This document shows positions 36,201 through 47,934 of a stretch of DNA of 64,000 nt, one piece after another. Each line of letters starts with the position of its first letter. Positions within the stretch are counted from its first letter, which is position 1. This DNA comes from Euonymus europaeus. Taxonomy: Eukaryota > Streptophyta > Magnoliopsida > Celastrales > Celastraceae. A model generated the notes under the pieces. The model searched no databases. It was not told the origin of the DNA and saw only the letters and a list, made by a program, of their open reading frames with translations. The position numbers were made by a program, and so were the translations under genes. The stretch is from positions 21,409,555-21,473,554 of the forward strand of contig OY756963.1 in assembly GCA_963580455.1 (NCBI GenBank), in the 5' to 3' direction.

Positions 36201-38327
36201 GAGAAAAACATATATATACTAATATAGCTTCTTTGCAGGACTCTACCTGTACATCTTGCTCAGCTTTGAGAACTGGGTTCTCCTCATCTGCCTCAGGATC
36301 CCCTACACAATCGTTTATCTTCTTGATATCAACACCTGTAGAGTACAAGACATTGAAATGAGTAAGAAGCATTAAAATCTAAAAGATAATGTTCTTCATC
36401 AACAGTCACATGTACTAAAAAGTCAATATGCAACATAAGTCATAACATCGCCACCTTTTGCATGAAATTTGAGAAAAATCAACATTACACACGATGATGG
36501 TATCCCTGGTAAATTTATCAGAAGACTCACAATGAAAAAAGGCAATGCCAGCAGCTAGTGAAAATATTCGAGAAGAAAATTTAAGAAACTAATGATGAAC
36601 TCTTTTTCTTTTTTCTTTTTCTTTTTTCTCAAAATCATAGCACAGGAGAAGCAACATGCATTAGAGTCGCCCCGTAAACTGCGAGAATATTATCTCAGCC
36701 ATCACTGAAATGATAGGTTTGACTTTTGACTTTTGAGCATAAGAATTTAATACTTATGACCCACCTAGTGATTGTATAACTTGTTCGGCACACTCTTTGG
36801 TGAATTTCTTATGTTTCATCGGGCAACGAATTGCAAAGTCAGTCACATAGTCCCACCAAACCCAGGGCTTTCCACTTTCATTGGCCACTTTGAACACGCA
36901 AACTTGGCGTAAATTTTGAACCACGACATCCTTCCCATCATATCCTTTACTGAAATCCTGCTCAGGATCAGGAGCACAGTACCTCCCATGATTGATGCAT
37001 TGAGTCTTGCACTGTTTGCTAAGGATAAATGCTTCAGGGCAGTACCATGTTATATAATGGGGGGTGAACTGAGTGTATCCCTTCCGCTCAAGTATCTGAG
37101 CTGCACCCTTGAATTTCTTGACAAAATCAATCTGACTATCACACTTTGGCCCACACTCATCATTGCTATTTGTCCAAAACTCATACTCAACCCTCTCATC
37201 TGGGTGTGGAAGCGCCTCAGTCCAGTCAAGGTTCATGTTGACCATCTCACCCTTAGCAAGTGCGGCCTTGATATCGTCCCCCAAGGATTTGCTGATAAGA
37301 GCAGAAGGGATACTGATTTTCTCTAGATACTCAGCATCAGCATTCTCTTCCTCCGGAGTGTCCATTGTGATCAATGGCTCAATCTTGTTGTCTGCAACAA
37401 GAACAGCCGCTGTTCCACCTTTCTGTGCATTCCATGCCTTTAAGGTGAAGTAACAATCTGTCACACAGATATTTAAGATAAGTAACTATGAGCACCATTA
37501 AAAAAATACATTTAAGGATATAAATAAGAAACCGCGGATTATTGGGGAAAATGGAATACACTGGTAAAATTAACAGGGGACACCTAAAATTGAATAGTCC
37601 ACGGTCCATTTTCTCTCTTTTATTCACCCTTCCTATACCTTATCTTATCACACAATCACACCTTCACAACCTGAATCTACAACACCAATACCAATAGACC
37701 AATGGATGACTGGTAGACTATACCTAAGAATTGAGCAGCATTAAGAAAAAAAACAGAAGTCAAAGGCTATAAAAGAAGATTTTGTAGCCAGGAAACCAAG
37801 TCATCTAATTTCGATGGCATTACATTAGCAGCATTCTTATGACCGAATCAAGAGCCTAAAAACGAAATAACAGTATAAAATCCAAATAGGACTCAAAAGT
37901 CAAAACCATCATAAGTAATTGAACTTTGACCTTTGATGTAGACGCTGGACTGACAACATACACAGAAGAGAAAAAAATGAAAGAAATTTATCAAACAAAT
38001 AATACAGAATAAGCGGAATTTAAACAGCTCACCTCCTCGATCAACAAGGAGGAAAGTGGGCAGTCCTCCAGGCTTAGATTTGAAAGAGATATCGACATCA
38101 TTGAAGTCCTTGCACGCCTTTTGATTGGCTTTTGGGTACACAACTGTCCCAACCAAGGTGCCTCCGTATTGAGGAACACCGAAGTTGCCAATTGCACATT
38201 CATACACTCCTTTCACTGCATCTGGGGAGGTTACTTTCAAGCTGTTCTTCTCCACCACAAACCGACCTATACAAGACCCACATAGCAGAAACCACACAAA
38301 AACCAAAAGCCGTACCTTTTCCGTCAT
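33284..38327 (-). CDS. Vacuolar sorting receptor (VSR/BP-80 family), twelve exons
   Basis: Exons (high to low): 38327-38033, 37457-36765, 36335-36247, 36119-36050, 35962-35879, 35381-35305, 35207-35126, 34883-34801, 34680-34614, 34486-34358, 33865-33759, 33376-33284. All phases agree and give 622 residues, normal for the family. A signal peptide precedes [18 protein letters not shown] domain follows ([30 protein letters not shown]), then the cysteine-rich central region, then EGF repeats including the calcium-binding [19 protein letters not shown] membrane helix lies at ~565-586. The cytosolic tail carries the sorting signal YMPL (~606-609). VSRs bind NPIR-type signals on soluble proteases and storage proteins and carry them from the Golgi to prevacuolar compartments. 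An upstream in-frame GTG at 38336 was not used. Which VSR number it is I cannot say. Confidence 0.93.
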
Positions 38328-39602
38328 ATCGATCACTCTTCAAAGGAGAAGAAAGAAACACCCAGATCGGGGAAAGCACGACTAGATATTCCCGTAAAAG
38401 AAATCCGAAATGGAAAATAAGAAAGAAAGCTGGACTGACATCAACTCAAAAAATCTAATCGATCATCGATGATATATAAAAGGATAAGCAATTAAGAAAT
38501 GGTCTCCTGGCAGTAATGGAACAAAAGAGAAAATCTAAACCTGCTTTGCTTTGACCCACAGACAAGTTTACAAGCTGCGTGTGTTATTGTCAAAATCGTT
38601 TCGGTATCAAATTCTATCAAATTGGCAAATTCTAATAACCGTCTTCTTCTCGGGTTTCACCAGGCCCAAGAATGTAGACCCACGGGTCAAAACAGAGTCG
38701 TGAAGGTTAAGCTATTGGTCCATTTGATCGAATGGACCAATTTGGTCAAAACACGTATAATAACCATTGGTCAGTATACGTGTTGTTAAGCTATTGGTCC
38801 ATGCACGTGGATTTATAAAAACTGGATTGTGATCCACAACGGGTCGAAAGAGCAATTTGGTCTTTTTCCGGCCCATAAAACATTGGAGGGCTAATTAGTT
38901 GGACCGAGCCTTGTGAAGGACAAGTAAACCTTTAAGCTTAAGGACCCATTGGGTAGATGACGGCCCATAGACTTTGTTATAAGTTGGACCGGACCTTAAT
39001 TAGTTGTTATTAGAAATGATAAGGCCTAATTCATTGGGCCCCGTTTAAGTAATAAGAAGCCCATTGACTACAGCAATATAAAGGCTTTAAACGAAGTGAC
39101 CAAGCAACGTGGCAATTAATGGGCCTGATATTTACCAATCGAAGCCCAACAGTCCACAATCCCAACGGCCCTAGCGTTTCTACTTTCTAGAAACGCAAAC
39201 GCGAAAGTTCAAAGTGTAATTTGCACTTGTTAGTCAAAACTTCATCAGGAACCGTCCGTCGCTGAAGCTATAATCATGATCAGGGAAAAAACAATGGTTG
39301 ATCCGCAGCTTCGGTCTCATCTTATCAGCTACCCTCCTCGCTTTCGGAACTGGACAAGGCAGGGCAACAATTTCAGAGAAGTAAAACGAAGATCTCGGGA
39401 ACAGCGAGTCTCTGCCCTTCCTGGCATCAACACAATCAGCTCCTGAGCAGATCTCTCCGGTTTTCGCTTGATTGAATTGTATGCGTGCCTTACCTACCGT
39501 TCAATTGCATTGATCGTATTAATTTTGTGAGTTTAATATTATAAGTTTTTTTGGATTTCGGTGGAATTTTCTGTGATTAGCGATTTTGAGGATCAATCGA
39601 TT
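38328..39602. promoter_or_regulatory. Divergent VSR/TFIIS promoter region with site II motifs
   Basis: This 1.28-kb spacer separates the VSR and TFIIS start codons. Between about 38660 and 39180 it carries many GGCCCA, TGGGCC and AAGCCCA motifs on both strands, typical of promoters of growth and translation-linked plant genes. It also has a perfect 11-bp inverted repeat, ATTGGTCCATT and AATGGACCAAT (38714-38724, 38731-38741), and a repeated TTAAGCTATTGGTCCAT (from about 38708 and 38787). Confidence 0.6.
38714..38741. repeat. Perfect 11-bp inverted repeat in the VSR/TFIIS spacer
   Basis: ATTGGTCCATT, a six-base spacer TGATCG, then AATGGACCAAT. It could be a dimeric factor site or a hairpin, and the half-site recurs near 38793. 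Confidence 0.7.
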
Positions 39603-42087
39603 ATGGAGCGAGAGGTGGTCGACCTTTTCGAGGCAGCCAAGAAAGCAGCGGCATCCGCTGCAGTCGATGGCGCGTCGAGGAGCGGGCCGGAGGTGATGCG
39701 ATGTGTTGATGCGTTGAAACAACTTAAGGCTTTCCCCATCACGTATGATATTCTTGTGTCCACACAGGTATTTGACTCCTCCTGTTTTCCGATTTTTCCG
39801 ATTGAATGCCCTATTTTTTTGTTATATAGCGGTTGAATTTCTGATCAAAGTTTATGGCCGGACTCCGCTGATTGATGTATTTGATTTTAATCTTAACAAT
39901 CATGCGTTTGTAATAATTTAGTCCTTGTTTGATTGGGATTCAAGTTCGGCTTGAGTTCGTGTTATAGCTATGCCAATTTGTTTGTTTGATTTGGTTTTTC
40001 GTTAAATTTGAAATTAGGGTTTCCCTGAAAGGGGGATAAGGAAACTAAAGTGGTTGTTTGTGTATAAGAAAGGAATAAATTTTATTTTCTATTTTCTCTT
40101 GTTTCTGATTTGATATGTATAAGAAAAGGAATTAACTTCTTTTTCTATTTTCGCATCTTTCTCATTCCGTATGTATGCATTTGGGAATGTGTAAGAAAAA
40201 GTACTCAAATGCTCTGGCAGTATCATCAAACCCAAACAAAGGGGTAGAACTGTTTTTTGAGCTTTTAGTAACACACACACAAACGAAAGGCATGAGAAGT
40301 GAAATTAAAAGAATATATTTGTGTTTTTCTCTAAAGTGTCTGGTTCACATGTTGGCTATCTACTCTGGACCAAACCATAAAATTCAAATTATTTGCCTTC
40401 TCATCTATATTTACCTTGGCTGAGTTGCCCAGTGATATTTGGATAAACTATTGGTTTATATTTTCAGTTACTTTGATAATGCCAAGTATAATAAGAGTGC
40501 ATCAGTTGCTAGATTTTGTATTGTTGAGTTTTCAGAACCGAGGAACCCACATTACATGGGCCTGTATGGCTTAAGCCCATTGAGTTGGTCTCTTCCATTT
40601 CATATAAACCACACTTCATCTGTTATTTTCTCGACGTGGGACTTGGGGTGTGGTTCTCCAACATGTATATCAATCATATGCCCAATTTTCTTCCACAAAC
40701 TAATTGTGCTTGTGTGTTTCCAATTATTTTGGTCATCTTCTGTTCTAGGCAAATTGCGTCTCCTTTGACAGAATATTCAAAATTTAATATAGTAGATAAT
40801 TAATTAACCAATTGTCATGTTCGATCCTTAATATATCCTTATGCCAGTTTTCACATTGTCGGCAAGCATGTCAACCCATTTGTTCCCTTAACTATGCATT
40901 AAATATTATGGTTGTAGGTGGTAAAGAGTTTAAACAAATTTATTTGTGCCCACTTTGTTATCAGTTTCCTCCTCTTTATAACACTGCTTCCCTTTTCTTT
41001 TTCCCCTCCAAATAAACTTTTTTGGGCTGTAAGGTTTAATAATTAATAGTTGAAGCTTAAATGCTTGGTTGCTGCCAAATTTATGCACTGATTGATCTTT
41101 TTCAAGGTTGGAAAGCAGCTTCGACCTCTTACGAAGCATCCCAAGGATAAGATCAAAAGTGTAGCTTCAGAATTACTTGAGCTGTGGAAAAAAATAGTCA
41201 TTGATGAGACAGCCAGAAATAAGAAAAATGGGACGATTGATAATAAGTCTTCCGGCAAAACCAAGGGCGGAAATGCAGATGCTGTAAAAGTTGACAAGGT
41301 TCAGAAGACCAGCACTGTTAAGGTTGAAAAGTTGTCAACCAATGAATCTGTGAAAGTTGAGAGGATAGGCAAGGATGATTCACCAAGACATCGAATTGTC
41401 TCAAGGGCAGAAACCATCAAAGTTGAGAAGAAGACTGCTAATGGGAACACTGTCATGGATGAGAAGATGGACTATGAAAAGACAGTTAAGGTCGAAAAGA
41501 TTTCAAAGGAGGAGAAGCAAGCTTCGAGTGGAAAAGCTCCTCCAAAGCTGACGTCCTTGATCAAATGCAATGATGCTTTGCGCGATAAAGTTCGAGAACT
41601 TCTTGCTGAGGCCTTATCCAAAGTTGCCAGTGAAGCTGATGATTACATGATGGATGAAGTAAATGCGTGTGATCCATTTCGAGTTGCTGTTTCTGTAGAA
41701 TCTGCTATGTTTGAGAAGATGGGTCGATCTAATGGATCTCAGAAATTCAAGTACAGATCTATAATGTTCAACATCAAGGATCCAAACAACCCAGATTTGA
41801 GGAGAAAAGTACTTCTTGGGCATGTCAAGCCGGAGAGGTTGGTTACCATGACCCCAGATGAGATGGCAAGTGAGCAGAGGAAGCGTGAGAATGACCAAAT
41901 CAAGGAGAAAGCTCTGTTTGACTGTCAGCTTGCCGGTCAACCAAAGGCAACAACAGACCAGTTTAAATGTAGTCGTTGTGGCCAGCGCAAAACCACTTAC
42001 TATCAAATGCAGACTAGAAGTGCAGATGAACCTATGACAACTTATGTCACATGTGTAAACTGCAACAACCATTGGAAATTCTGCTAG
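39603..42087 (+). CDS. TFIIS: Transcription elongation factor TFIIS, two exons
   Basis: Exons 39603-39767 and 41107-42087 join in phase to 381 residues. The N-terminal LW domain spans ~1-85 (EVMRCVDALKQLKAFPITYD, VGKQLRPLTKHPKDKIKSVA). A charged linker repeats VKVEK/VKVERI. The central RNA polymerase II-binding domain lies at ~205-325 (RDKVRELLAEAL, KYRSIMFNIKDPNNPDLRRK). The C-terminal zinc ribbon has CSRCGQRKTTYYQMQTRSAD and CVNCNNHWKFC, with the catalytic Asp-Glu pair in RSADEP. TFIIS rescues stalled Pol II by triggering cleavage of backtracked RNA. In Arabidopsis it corresponds to RDO2, needed for seed dormancy. The 1.34-kb intron carries a segment at about 40550-40680 that looks like old retroelement DNA. 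Confidence 0.95.
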
Positions 42088-42532
42088 TGTGGTTTAATGT
42101 ACTTTTGCCATCAGGTGGGATGGTTTATCCGTGAAGTGCAATGAGAGTCCTCTGAGTTGGTGGTCGTCTAAAGGCAATCCGTTTCATTGGTATGTAGTTG
42201 ATGTTGTTGTAGCGGTTTTCCGCCCTTGTTTTTCTTTATGTAGAATTTATGTTTAGCAATTGGCAGCATTAACAGAGAAGCATTCTTGTTTAAACTAGCA
42301 GTATTGTTTTGTTTTTTTGTTTTTTTTTTTAATTTTTTTTCCCTTCTATAGTCTTCTAATGTGAGATGCTACTTTTATGGCAAATCCATTCATGCTTTGA
42401 CTTTGGAGAAGGGCATTGTGCTTGTTGTCTGTGTCGTGTGTAATATACGTGTTCCAGTATATAAGTGGGATTATGACATTATTGAAGTACTGGCCGCTAA
42501 GCCGTGTTCATCTTTTGTATAAGAGTGCTTAA
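42088..42532. other. TFIIS 3' UTR and spacer
   Basis: T-rich DNA following the TFIIS stop. No gene seen. Confidence 0.5.
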
Positions 42533-42818
42533 TCAGTGACCTAATTGGTGTCCTTCCTGTACCAGATTTAACATGTTAGAAGCAAAAATCTCAGCCACTC
42601 TTGATGGTAAACACTCTGACAGTAGTTCATTTTTAGATTCCTCTGCATCTGCAGATTTCTGTTCCTGCATAGGAAAACGCATAATAAAAAAACGTATAGT
42701 TAGAACTCAAACTTGAATGAAGTAAAACCAGCAATGTTCGAAAGAATTTCCTTACAGAGACACAAAACAACAATGGATCTTTACCTCCAATTGAGCTACT
42801 TCACTGTCTTTCTTCTCT
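42533..42818 (-). pseudogene. Orphan two-exon coding fragment, family unknown
   Basis: On the minus strand, an exon-like piece ending at a donor (exon low end 42785) encodes EKKDSEVAQLE. An acceptor TTCCTATGCAG then leads in phase to 42664-42533, encoding EQKSADAEESKNELLSECLP and SRVAEIFASNMLNLVQEG before a TGA. The splice signals and continuous charged helix look like the last exons of a real gene, but upstream in the same frame there is a stop and no start. I do not recognise the family. It may be a gene fragment left by duplication or carried by a transposon. Confidence 0.35.
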
Positions 42819-43392
42819 CATTCTCTCTCTTGGAGTGTTCGGATTGGACAGATTCTATGACTACAAACCAAAATTTAACACAAATAAATGACACTAATAG
42901 ATTAATCAACAACAGGAGTACATGACAGTAAATGCTGCTCGCCATACAGTAGGATTTGAGCCCATTTGATGTGGATAGGACAGCACTCTTGTTCATGGAG
43001 AAGCATAAGCGCTAGAGGATCTGAGTTGCAGTTTTTGTTTATGTTATTTCTTTGTTGTTGGGTTGGTCTTTTAGTCTTATTTTAGTTATCTGTTGTATTT
43101 CGCTTATGTTCTTTTGGGCATTTGTCCTTGTTTGCCTTTTAGCCCATTTGTCTTCAGATTTTTGTCTGGGTAGTCTGCCTGTTTGAAGGGATAAAATTGG
43201 AGCTTATTCTTGTCATGTATGCTTGTCCTTGAAATTCTCAGGAATCAACAAGGTTCAATCTGTTTCTTGATCTCTTATTCTTGGCATTCACTTTTGAACC
43301 AACAAGTTTAGGGATTTGATTTACATCAATTGATATCGGAGGGAGGTTCTTCCCGCTATCTTGTGCATTTCTTTTGTTGATCCTGTGCCGCG

Positions 43393-45490
43393 ATGCCACC
43401 TCAAAAGCGTGGAGCTAGAGAGACTGCTTGTGATAGTTCGAATACTCAAGAGGATATGGCTAGACTGACTGAGCAAGTTGCTGCCCTTTCCCAACAAGTG
43501 GAAGGGATCATGATTGCCCTACGGAGCATGGAAATGGGTCGCCGTGTGTCCGATTTGGAAAAGACATTAATTGAAGGATTTGAAGGAGAATTTGAGAATT
43601 CATTAGCTGGAGCTCGATATGAACACCCACCTCGAGATTATCACAGAGTGGAAGGTAACCAACACTGGGAGTCAAGGTTGCAGGTGGATATACTAAAGTT
43701 TACTAGAGGATTAAATGCGGAGGAGTTTGTTGATTGGCTCTATACTTTGATGAGCTGCTCGAGTTCAAGGAGGTTCCTTCCCATAAACGAGTGCCGCTAG
43801 TAGCAACTTGGTTGAGAGTTGGGGTGCACAAAATCCGACCCAAACCGCAAACTCGATCTAAACCGCATAAACCCAATCCTAACCCACATACTTCAAATAA
43901 GATATGGTTCTAGATTTTTGATCCATTTTATATAATGGATCAGTTATAGGTGATTAGTTAATCCGATTCCATTTAACTCGACCCGACCCCATTTAGTGAA
44001 GTTATGATGAATTTTAATTTCTGAGTTGAATTTGAATATGATTAATTAATTATGTCTTATTGTCTTATGTCTAAGAAGAAGAACTTAGACATTTGAAGTT
44101 AAAATTGTATATATTTAGTCATTGACAACATGAGAATCTTGATAGTCTAATGGTAATTCGTTAATGTGTACCCGACCCCAACTCATCTGTACTTGACCCC
44201 AAACCGCATGAAACCGACCCAACCTAATCTACATGAAGCTGTCAGTTAAGGGTGGGTTTATGTAACCCGAACTTATATGGGTCGGATGAGTTTTTGGGCC
44301 CAATCTGACCCAAACTCCCTTAGTTGAGAGGTCATGTCACAGCATGATGACAACAGTTCAAATTAAATCACTTTTGATAGGGAAAAAAGAAAGTGGATTC
44401 TTGGGAGCAGATGAAAAAACATATAAGGAGTCATTTTCTTCTACAAGATTATATTCATACTTTGTATCACCAGATGCAAAGTTTGAAAATGAGAAATCAG
44501 GGAGTTAATGATTATACTGCTGAGTTTTATCAATTGATAGCTAGGAACAATCTTGTTGAAACAGTTGAGCAACTTGTCTCTCGGTATGTTGGAGGGTTGC
44601 AAATACAATATCAGGATATACTCAATATGTTTGATTTGTTCTCAGTTTATGAAGCTTATCAAAGGGCTAAACAAATAGAAAATCGGCTGACTCGAAAAGG
44701 AGTTGATCCCTTTTGGAGTGGAGGAGGTGTTAGTTGCGTTACTGGAGAAGGCCCAAGCATTATTAAGCTAGAGCGAAGTGTCCCTGCTAAACTGTTATCC
44801 ACTAATTCTTTTCCTGGATCACTTCTTGCGGGATTGCAGTGCTTTAAATGTCGAGAGCTTGGACATGAGTCTGTTGAGTGCTGCAAAGGAGATCATGGTG
44901 GCAAGGCTCTCTTGACCGGGGTTGATGAAGGTGTGCATCTTGAGATTGAACAAGTGGAGAATGTCGGCTTTGATGGAGATGTTGATCTAGCTAAAGAACT
45001 CGTACAAAGAGACGAGGGGCAGTGTTAGTTGTGCGGAGATCATGCCCCACGCATAGTTAAAGGGGTTGATTGGTTGCGGACTTCGGTGTTCCAATCTACA
45101 TGTATAATAGGTAGAACAGTGTGTCGTTTGATTATTGATTCAGATAATTTTGAAAATGTGGTGGGAGATGAAATGATTAAGAAGATCAACCTTAGTACTG
45201 AAGATTGCCCAAAACTTTGTAAATTATATTGGATTCGAAAAAGGGGTGGAGGTTCGAGTGACCAAGATGTGTTTGGTCAATTTTTCCGTTCGGTTGAAAT
45301 ACCACGATAGAGTTTGGTGTGATGTTGTAGCTATAGATGCTTGCCATTTATTGTTAGAAAGACCATGGCAGTTTGATCGTCATACGATTCATGATGGGCA
45401 GAGAAATACCTACTCCTTAGTTTTTGATTCCATTAAAATTGTCTTACTGCCAAGTCGCGAAAAAATCAACAACTCGATAGGCTTGTAGAG
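43393..45490 (+). pseudogene. Gag-protease relic with zinc knuckle, several stops
   Basis: Part one (43393-43800) has a coiled N-terminus and the gag start, with a one-base frameshift near 43745. Part two (44393-45028, readable from about 44331) has KKHIRSHFLLQDY, VNDYTAEFYQLIARNNL and the CCHC knuckle CFKCRELGHESVEC. The protease part (45029-45490) has RTVCRLIIDSDNFENVV, where the usual catalytic DSG reads DSD, and WQFDRHTIHDGQRN. Stops between the two gag parts lie at 44345-44350 (TGA TGA) and 44375-44380 (TGA TAG). It cannot be active. Confidence 0.8.
43811..44330. mobile_element. 504-bp nested insertion with 8-bp target duplication (hAT-like MITE)
   Basis: GTTGAGAG at 43811-43818 is repeated at 44323-44330. 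Between them is a 504-bp noncoding insert rich in GACCCAAACCGC-type repeats, with weakly related ends (TTGGGGTGCAC and reverse TAAGGGAGTTT). An 8-bp duplication points to the hAT superfamily. Removing the insert rejoins the gag frame exactly. Confidence 0.65.
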
Positions 45491-46036
45491 AGTTCAAACT
45501 TTCTTTCTCTCAGCCATCTATAATTATTTATCTCCAACCAACTCATTCATTTTTTTTTGAAAACATTCATTTTTTTTAATTGGAGTTTAATTATAGTATT
45601 TTAACATGATATCTAAATATTAGGTCTTCTATTGTAGTAGGTTTTATTAAAATAATGTTATGAATAAGGGGTTCATTACTTTATTTGTATGGTAAAAACG
45701 AGAAAGTAAGCAAGAAATCGAAGAATAGAAGATAAGAGACTTTCAATTACAACTACAATTTTGTCTATCATGGACCATCATCTTCCATTGAGCTTCTCCG
45801 TATTACTTCTAAGAGTAACTCCAACAACAAGTATGCATTTTGGGTATGCATATTTGGATTTGCATACTTGAATAGTACTTTACAAATCTACTTTAATTTT
45901 TTAATTTCAACAATGGGTATGCATATTGGGTATGCATTTTTTTTTTGTACATATATTTTTTCTTATAAATTGTTTAGTCTCTCATTCATTTCATCAAACC
46001 ATTCACATAAAAAAAATCGTATTCTCAAACAAATCC

Positions 46037-47329
46037 ATGGATCATCCAAGTTCGAGTTCTGAAATTTTGAAAGAATTTCTTAGTTTCAACTCTGACTCTG
46101 AAGATGAGTTGGAGCAACTTTTTTCAACACGAGAGGCAGATGATCAACAAGCTAGTGGGAGGAGACGAACTGGTCATCGAGGTTCCATTCCTGAACATAG
46201 AATAGTTCATCGTAATCGTGCTGACGGCCACTCCAGACTCTGGAATGACTACTTCAGTTCAGCTCCAGTTTACCACGAAGGTCTATTTAGAAGAAGATTT
46301 CGAATGAGTCGAAATCTTTTTCTCCATATTGCAAATGGTGTAGCTACGAATGATGCTTATTTTCTTCAGAAACGAAATGCAACTGGAGTTTTAGGTCTCT
46401 CTCCCCTCCAAAAGATTACAGCGGCGATTAGGATCCTCACGTACGGGTCTCCAGCTGATTCTTTAGACGAGTACATACAGATCAGTAAGAGTACTGCGAT
46501 TGATAGTCTAAGACATTTTGTCAGAGGAGTCGTAGTAGTTTTTGGTGAACGCTATCTGAGGGCACCCGATCAAAATTATGTATATCGCCTATTAGCTCAG
46601 AATGAGGAACGTGGATTTCCAGGTATGCTTGGAAGTATTGATTGTATGCATTGGAAATGGAGGAATTGTCCTACTGCCTGGCAGGGGATGTACACCGGTC
46701 ATTGTCGTGCTCCAACCATTATTTTAGAAGCTATGGCTTCTAAAGATCTTTGGATTTGGCATGCATTTTTTGGAATGCCTGGCTCCCTAAATGACATAAA
46801 TGTGCTACAAAAATCTCCTATTTTTGGGGCACTGGCCAATGGAAATGCTCCTGAAGCACACTACACTGTTAATGGTCATCACTACAATATGAGATATTAT
46901 CTTGCAGATGGAATATATCCTCGTTGGTCTACATTTGTCAAAACCATTCCATGCCCACAAGGCCCTAAACGAAAACACTTTGCTAAGATGCAAGAAGCTG
47001 TTCGGAAGGACGTGGAACGTGCTTTTGGTGTGTTGCAAGCACGTTTTGCTATCACTCGAGGACCGACAAGATTTTGGGATGTCGATACGCTTGATGATAT
47101 TATGAAAGCTTGCATAATATTACATAATATGATAGCTGAGCAAACCGGTGGATCCGAGAACACAGACTTTGATGGACTCACTTCTCCACCGACAATGTCA
47201 CATACTCATACGAATGAGTATGTGAGTTTCATCCAAACACATCGCCAAATCAGAGATGCTTCAACTCATTCACAATTGCAAGATGATCTTGTAGAGCATT
47301 TGTGGGCTCGTTTAGGGTTATCAGATTGA
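46037..47329 (+). CDS. Harbinger transposase, intronless, 430 residues
   Basis: Starting at ATG 46037 (MDHPSSSSEILKEF), one open frame runs to 47329. The Plant_tran/HARBI1-like nuclease core is complete. The catalytic acids are Asp in GMLGSIDCMHWKW, Asp in MPGSLNDINVL and Glu in KDVERAFGVLQARF, with NCPTAWQGMYTGH and DIMKACIILHNMI also present. An upstream in-frame leader (from 45926) was not used, because the transposase family begins near the acidic segment at 46037. No stop or frameshift is visible, although the partner ORF1 on the other strand is dead. Confidence 0.88.
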   Translation: MDHPSSSSEILKEFLSFNSDSEDELEQLFSTREADDQQASGRRRTGHRGSIPEHRIVHRNRADGHSRLWNDYFSSAPVYHEGLFRRRFRMSRNLFLHIANGVATNDAYFLQKRNATGVLGLSPLQKITAAIRILTYGSPADSLDEYIQISKSTAIDSLRHFVRGVVVVFGERYLRAPDQNYVYRLLAQNEERGFPGMLGSIDCMHWKWRNCPTAWQGMYTGHCRAPTIILEAMASKDLWIWHAFFGMPGSLNDINVLQKSPIFGALANGNAPEAHYTVNGHHYNMRYYLADGIYPRWSTFVKTIPCPQGPKRKHFAKMQEAVRKDVERAFGVLQARFAITRGPTRFWDVDTLDDIMKACIILHNMIAEQTGGSENTDFDGLTSPPTMSHTHTNEYVSFIQTHRQIRDASTHSQLQDDLVEHLWARLGLSD

Positions 47330-47934
47330 TTTTATCTCCCATACAGTTTGTGGGTTAATCTATAAAAATCCTCACGAGACTATAACTCGTCCACTAAAGA
47401 GGATCTTAGGGGTTTAAAGGCTTGTTACATCTGCTAAATGTAATCGCGATTCCTGCGACAGTGAGTGTAGGTTGTAATAGTTGCTTTAAATCTTGTGGCT
47501 TGTAGTGACTTACTTTTATTCTTTGTCAAAATTACTTTATGTCATGTGACTTGTAGTGATTTACTTTTATTCTTTGTCAGAATTATTGTATGTCATGTGG
47601 CTTTAAATCTCGAGCTCGGGCCTAGTCCTAATGGTGCATTACAAGCCTAACTTTTTAATTTTTTAATTTTTTTATATTTTTTAACTTTTTTTAACTTTTT
47701 TTTAAGTAGAGCCGCACGGCTCTACTAACAAAAAGTTAAATTTTCTTTTGAAGTGTAGTGCTTCTGTTAAATTTTCTTTTATTTTATTGTTTATTAGATA
47801 TGCTATACAACCAGAAGAAGAAGAAGATTGGAGAAATATAATAAAAAACATTGTTCAATAAAAGTAAAATACAAATAACATAATTCAAAAAAAAAGTACA
47901 AATGAAATAATTTAAAAAGAAGTGTGACAGTACA
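47330..47934. other. Spacer between transposase and ORF1 in the second Harbinger element
   Basis: AT-rich convergent 3' spacer with a repeated GTGACTTGTAGTGA-like segment (near 47500 and 47550). No gene seen. Confidence 0.5.

Larger units (their letters stand above)
42960..45490 (+). mobile_element. Truncated Ty3/Gypsy-type retroelement (leader, gag, protease)
   Basis: An LTR/leader-like segment (about 42960-43315) is followed by TGATATCGGAGG at 43331-43342, close to the plant initiator-Met primer binding site. Gag and the start of protease follow, then the relic stops at about 45490, with no reverse transcriptase, RNase H or integrase. No second LTR is seen. A 504-bp insertion interrupts gag. 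Confidence 0.65.

Noticed and set aside
38328..38336. N-terminal extension of the vacuolar sorting receptor
   Set aside because: It begins with GTG. ATG at 38327 gives a standard signal peptide.
40550..40680. Possible solo LTR in the TFIIS intron
   Set aside because: The composition looks retroelement-like, but no TG..CA ends with a target duplication were found.
41614..42072. Minus-strand open frame of 152 codons
   Set aside because: Shadow of the TFIIS second exon.
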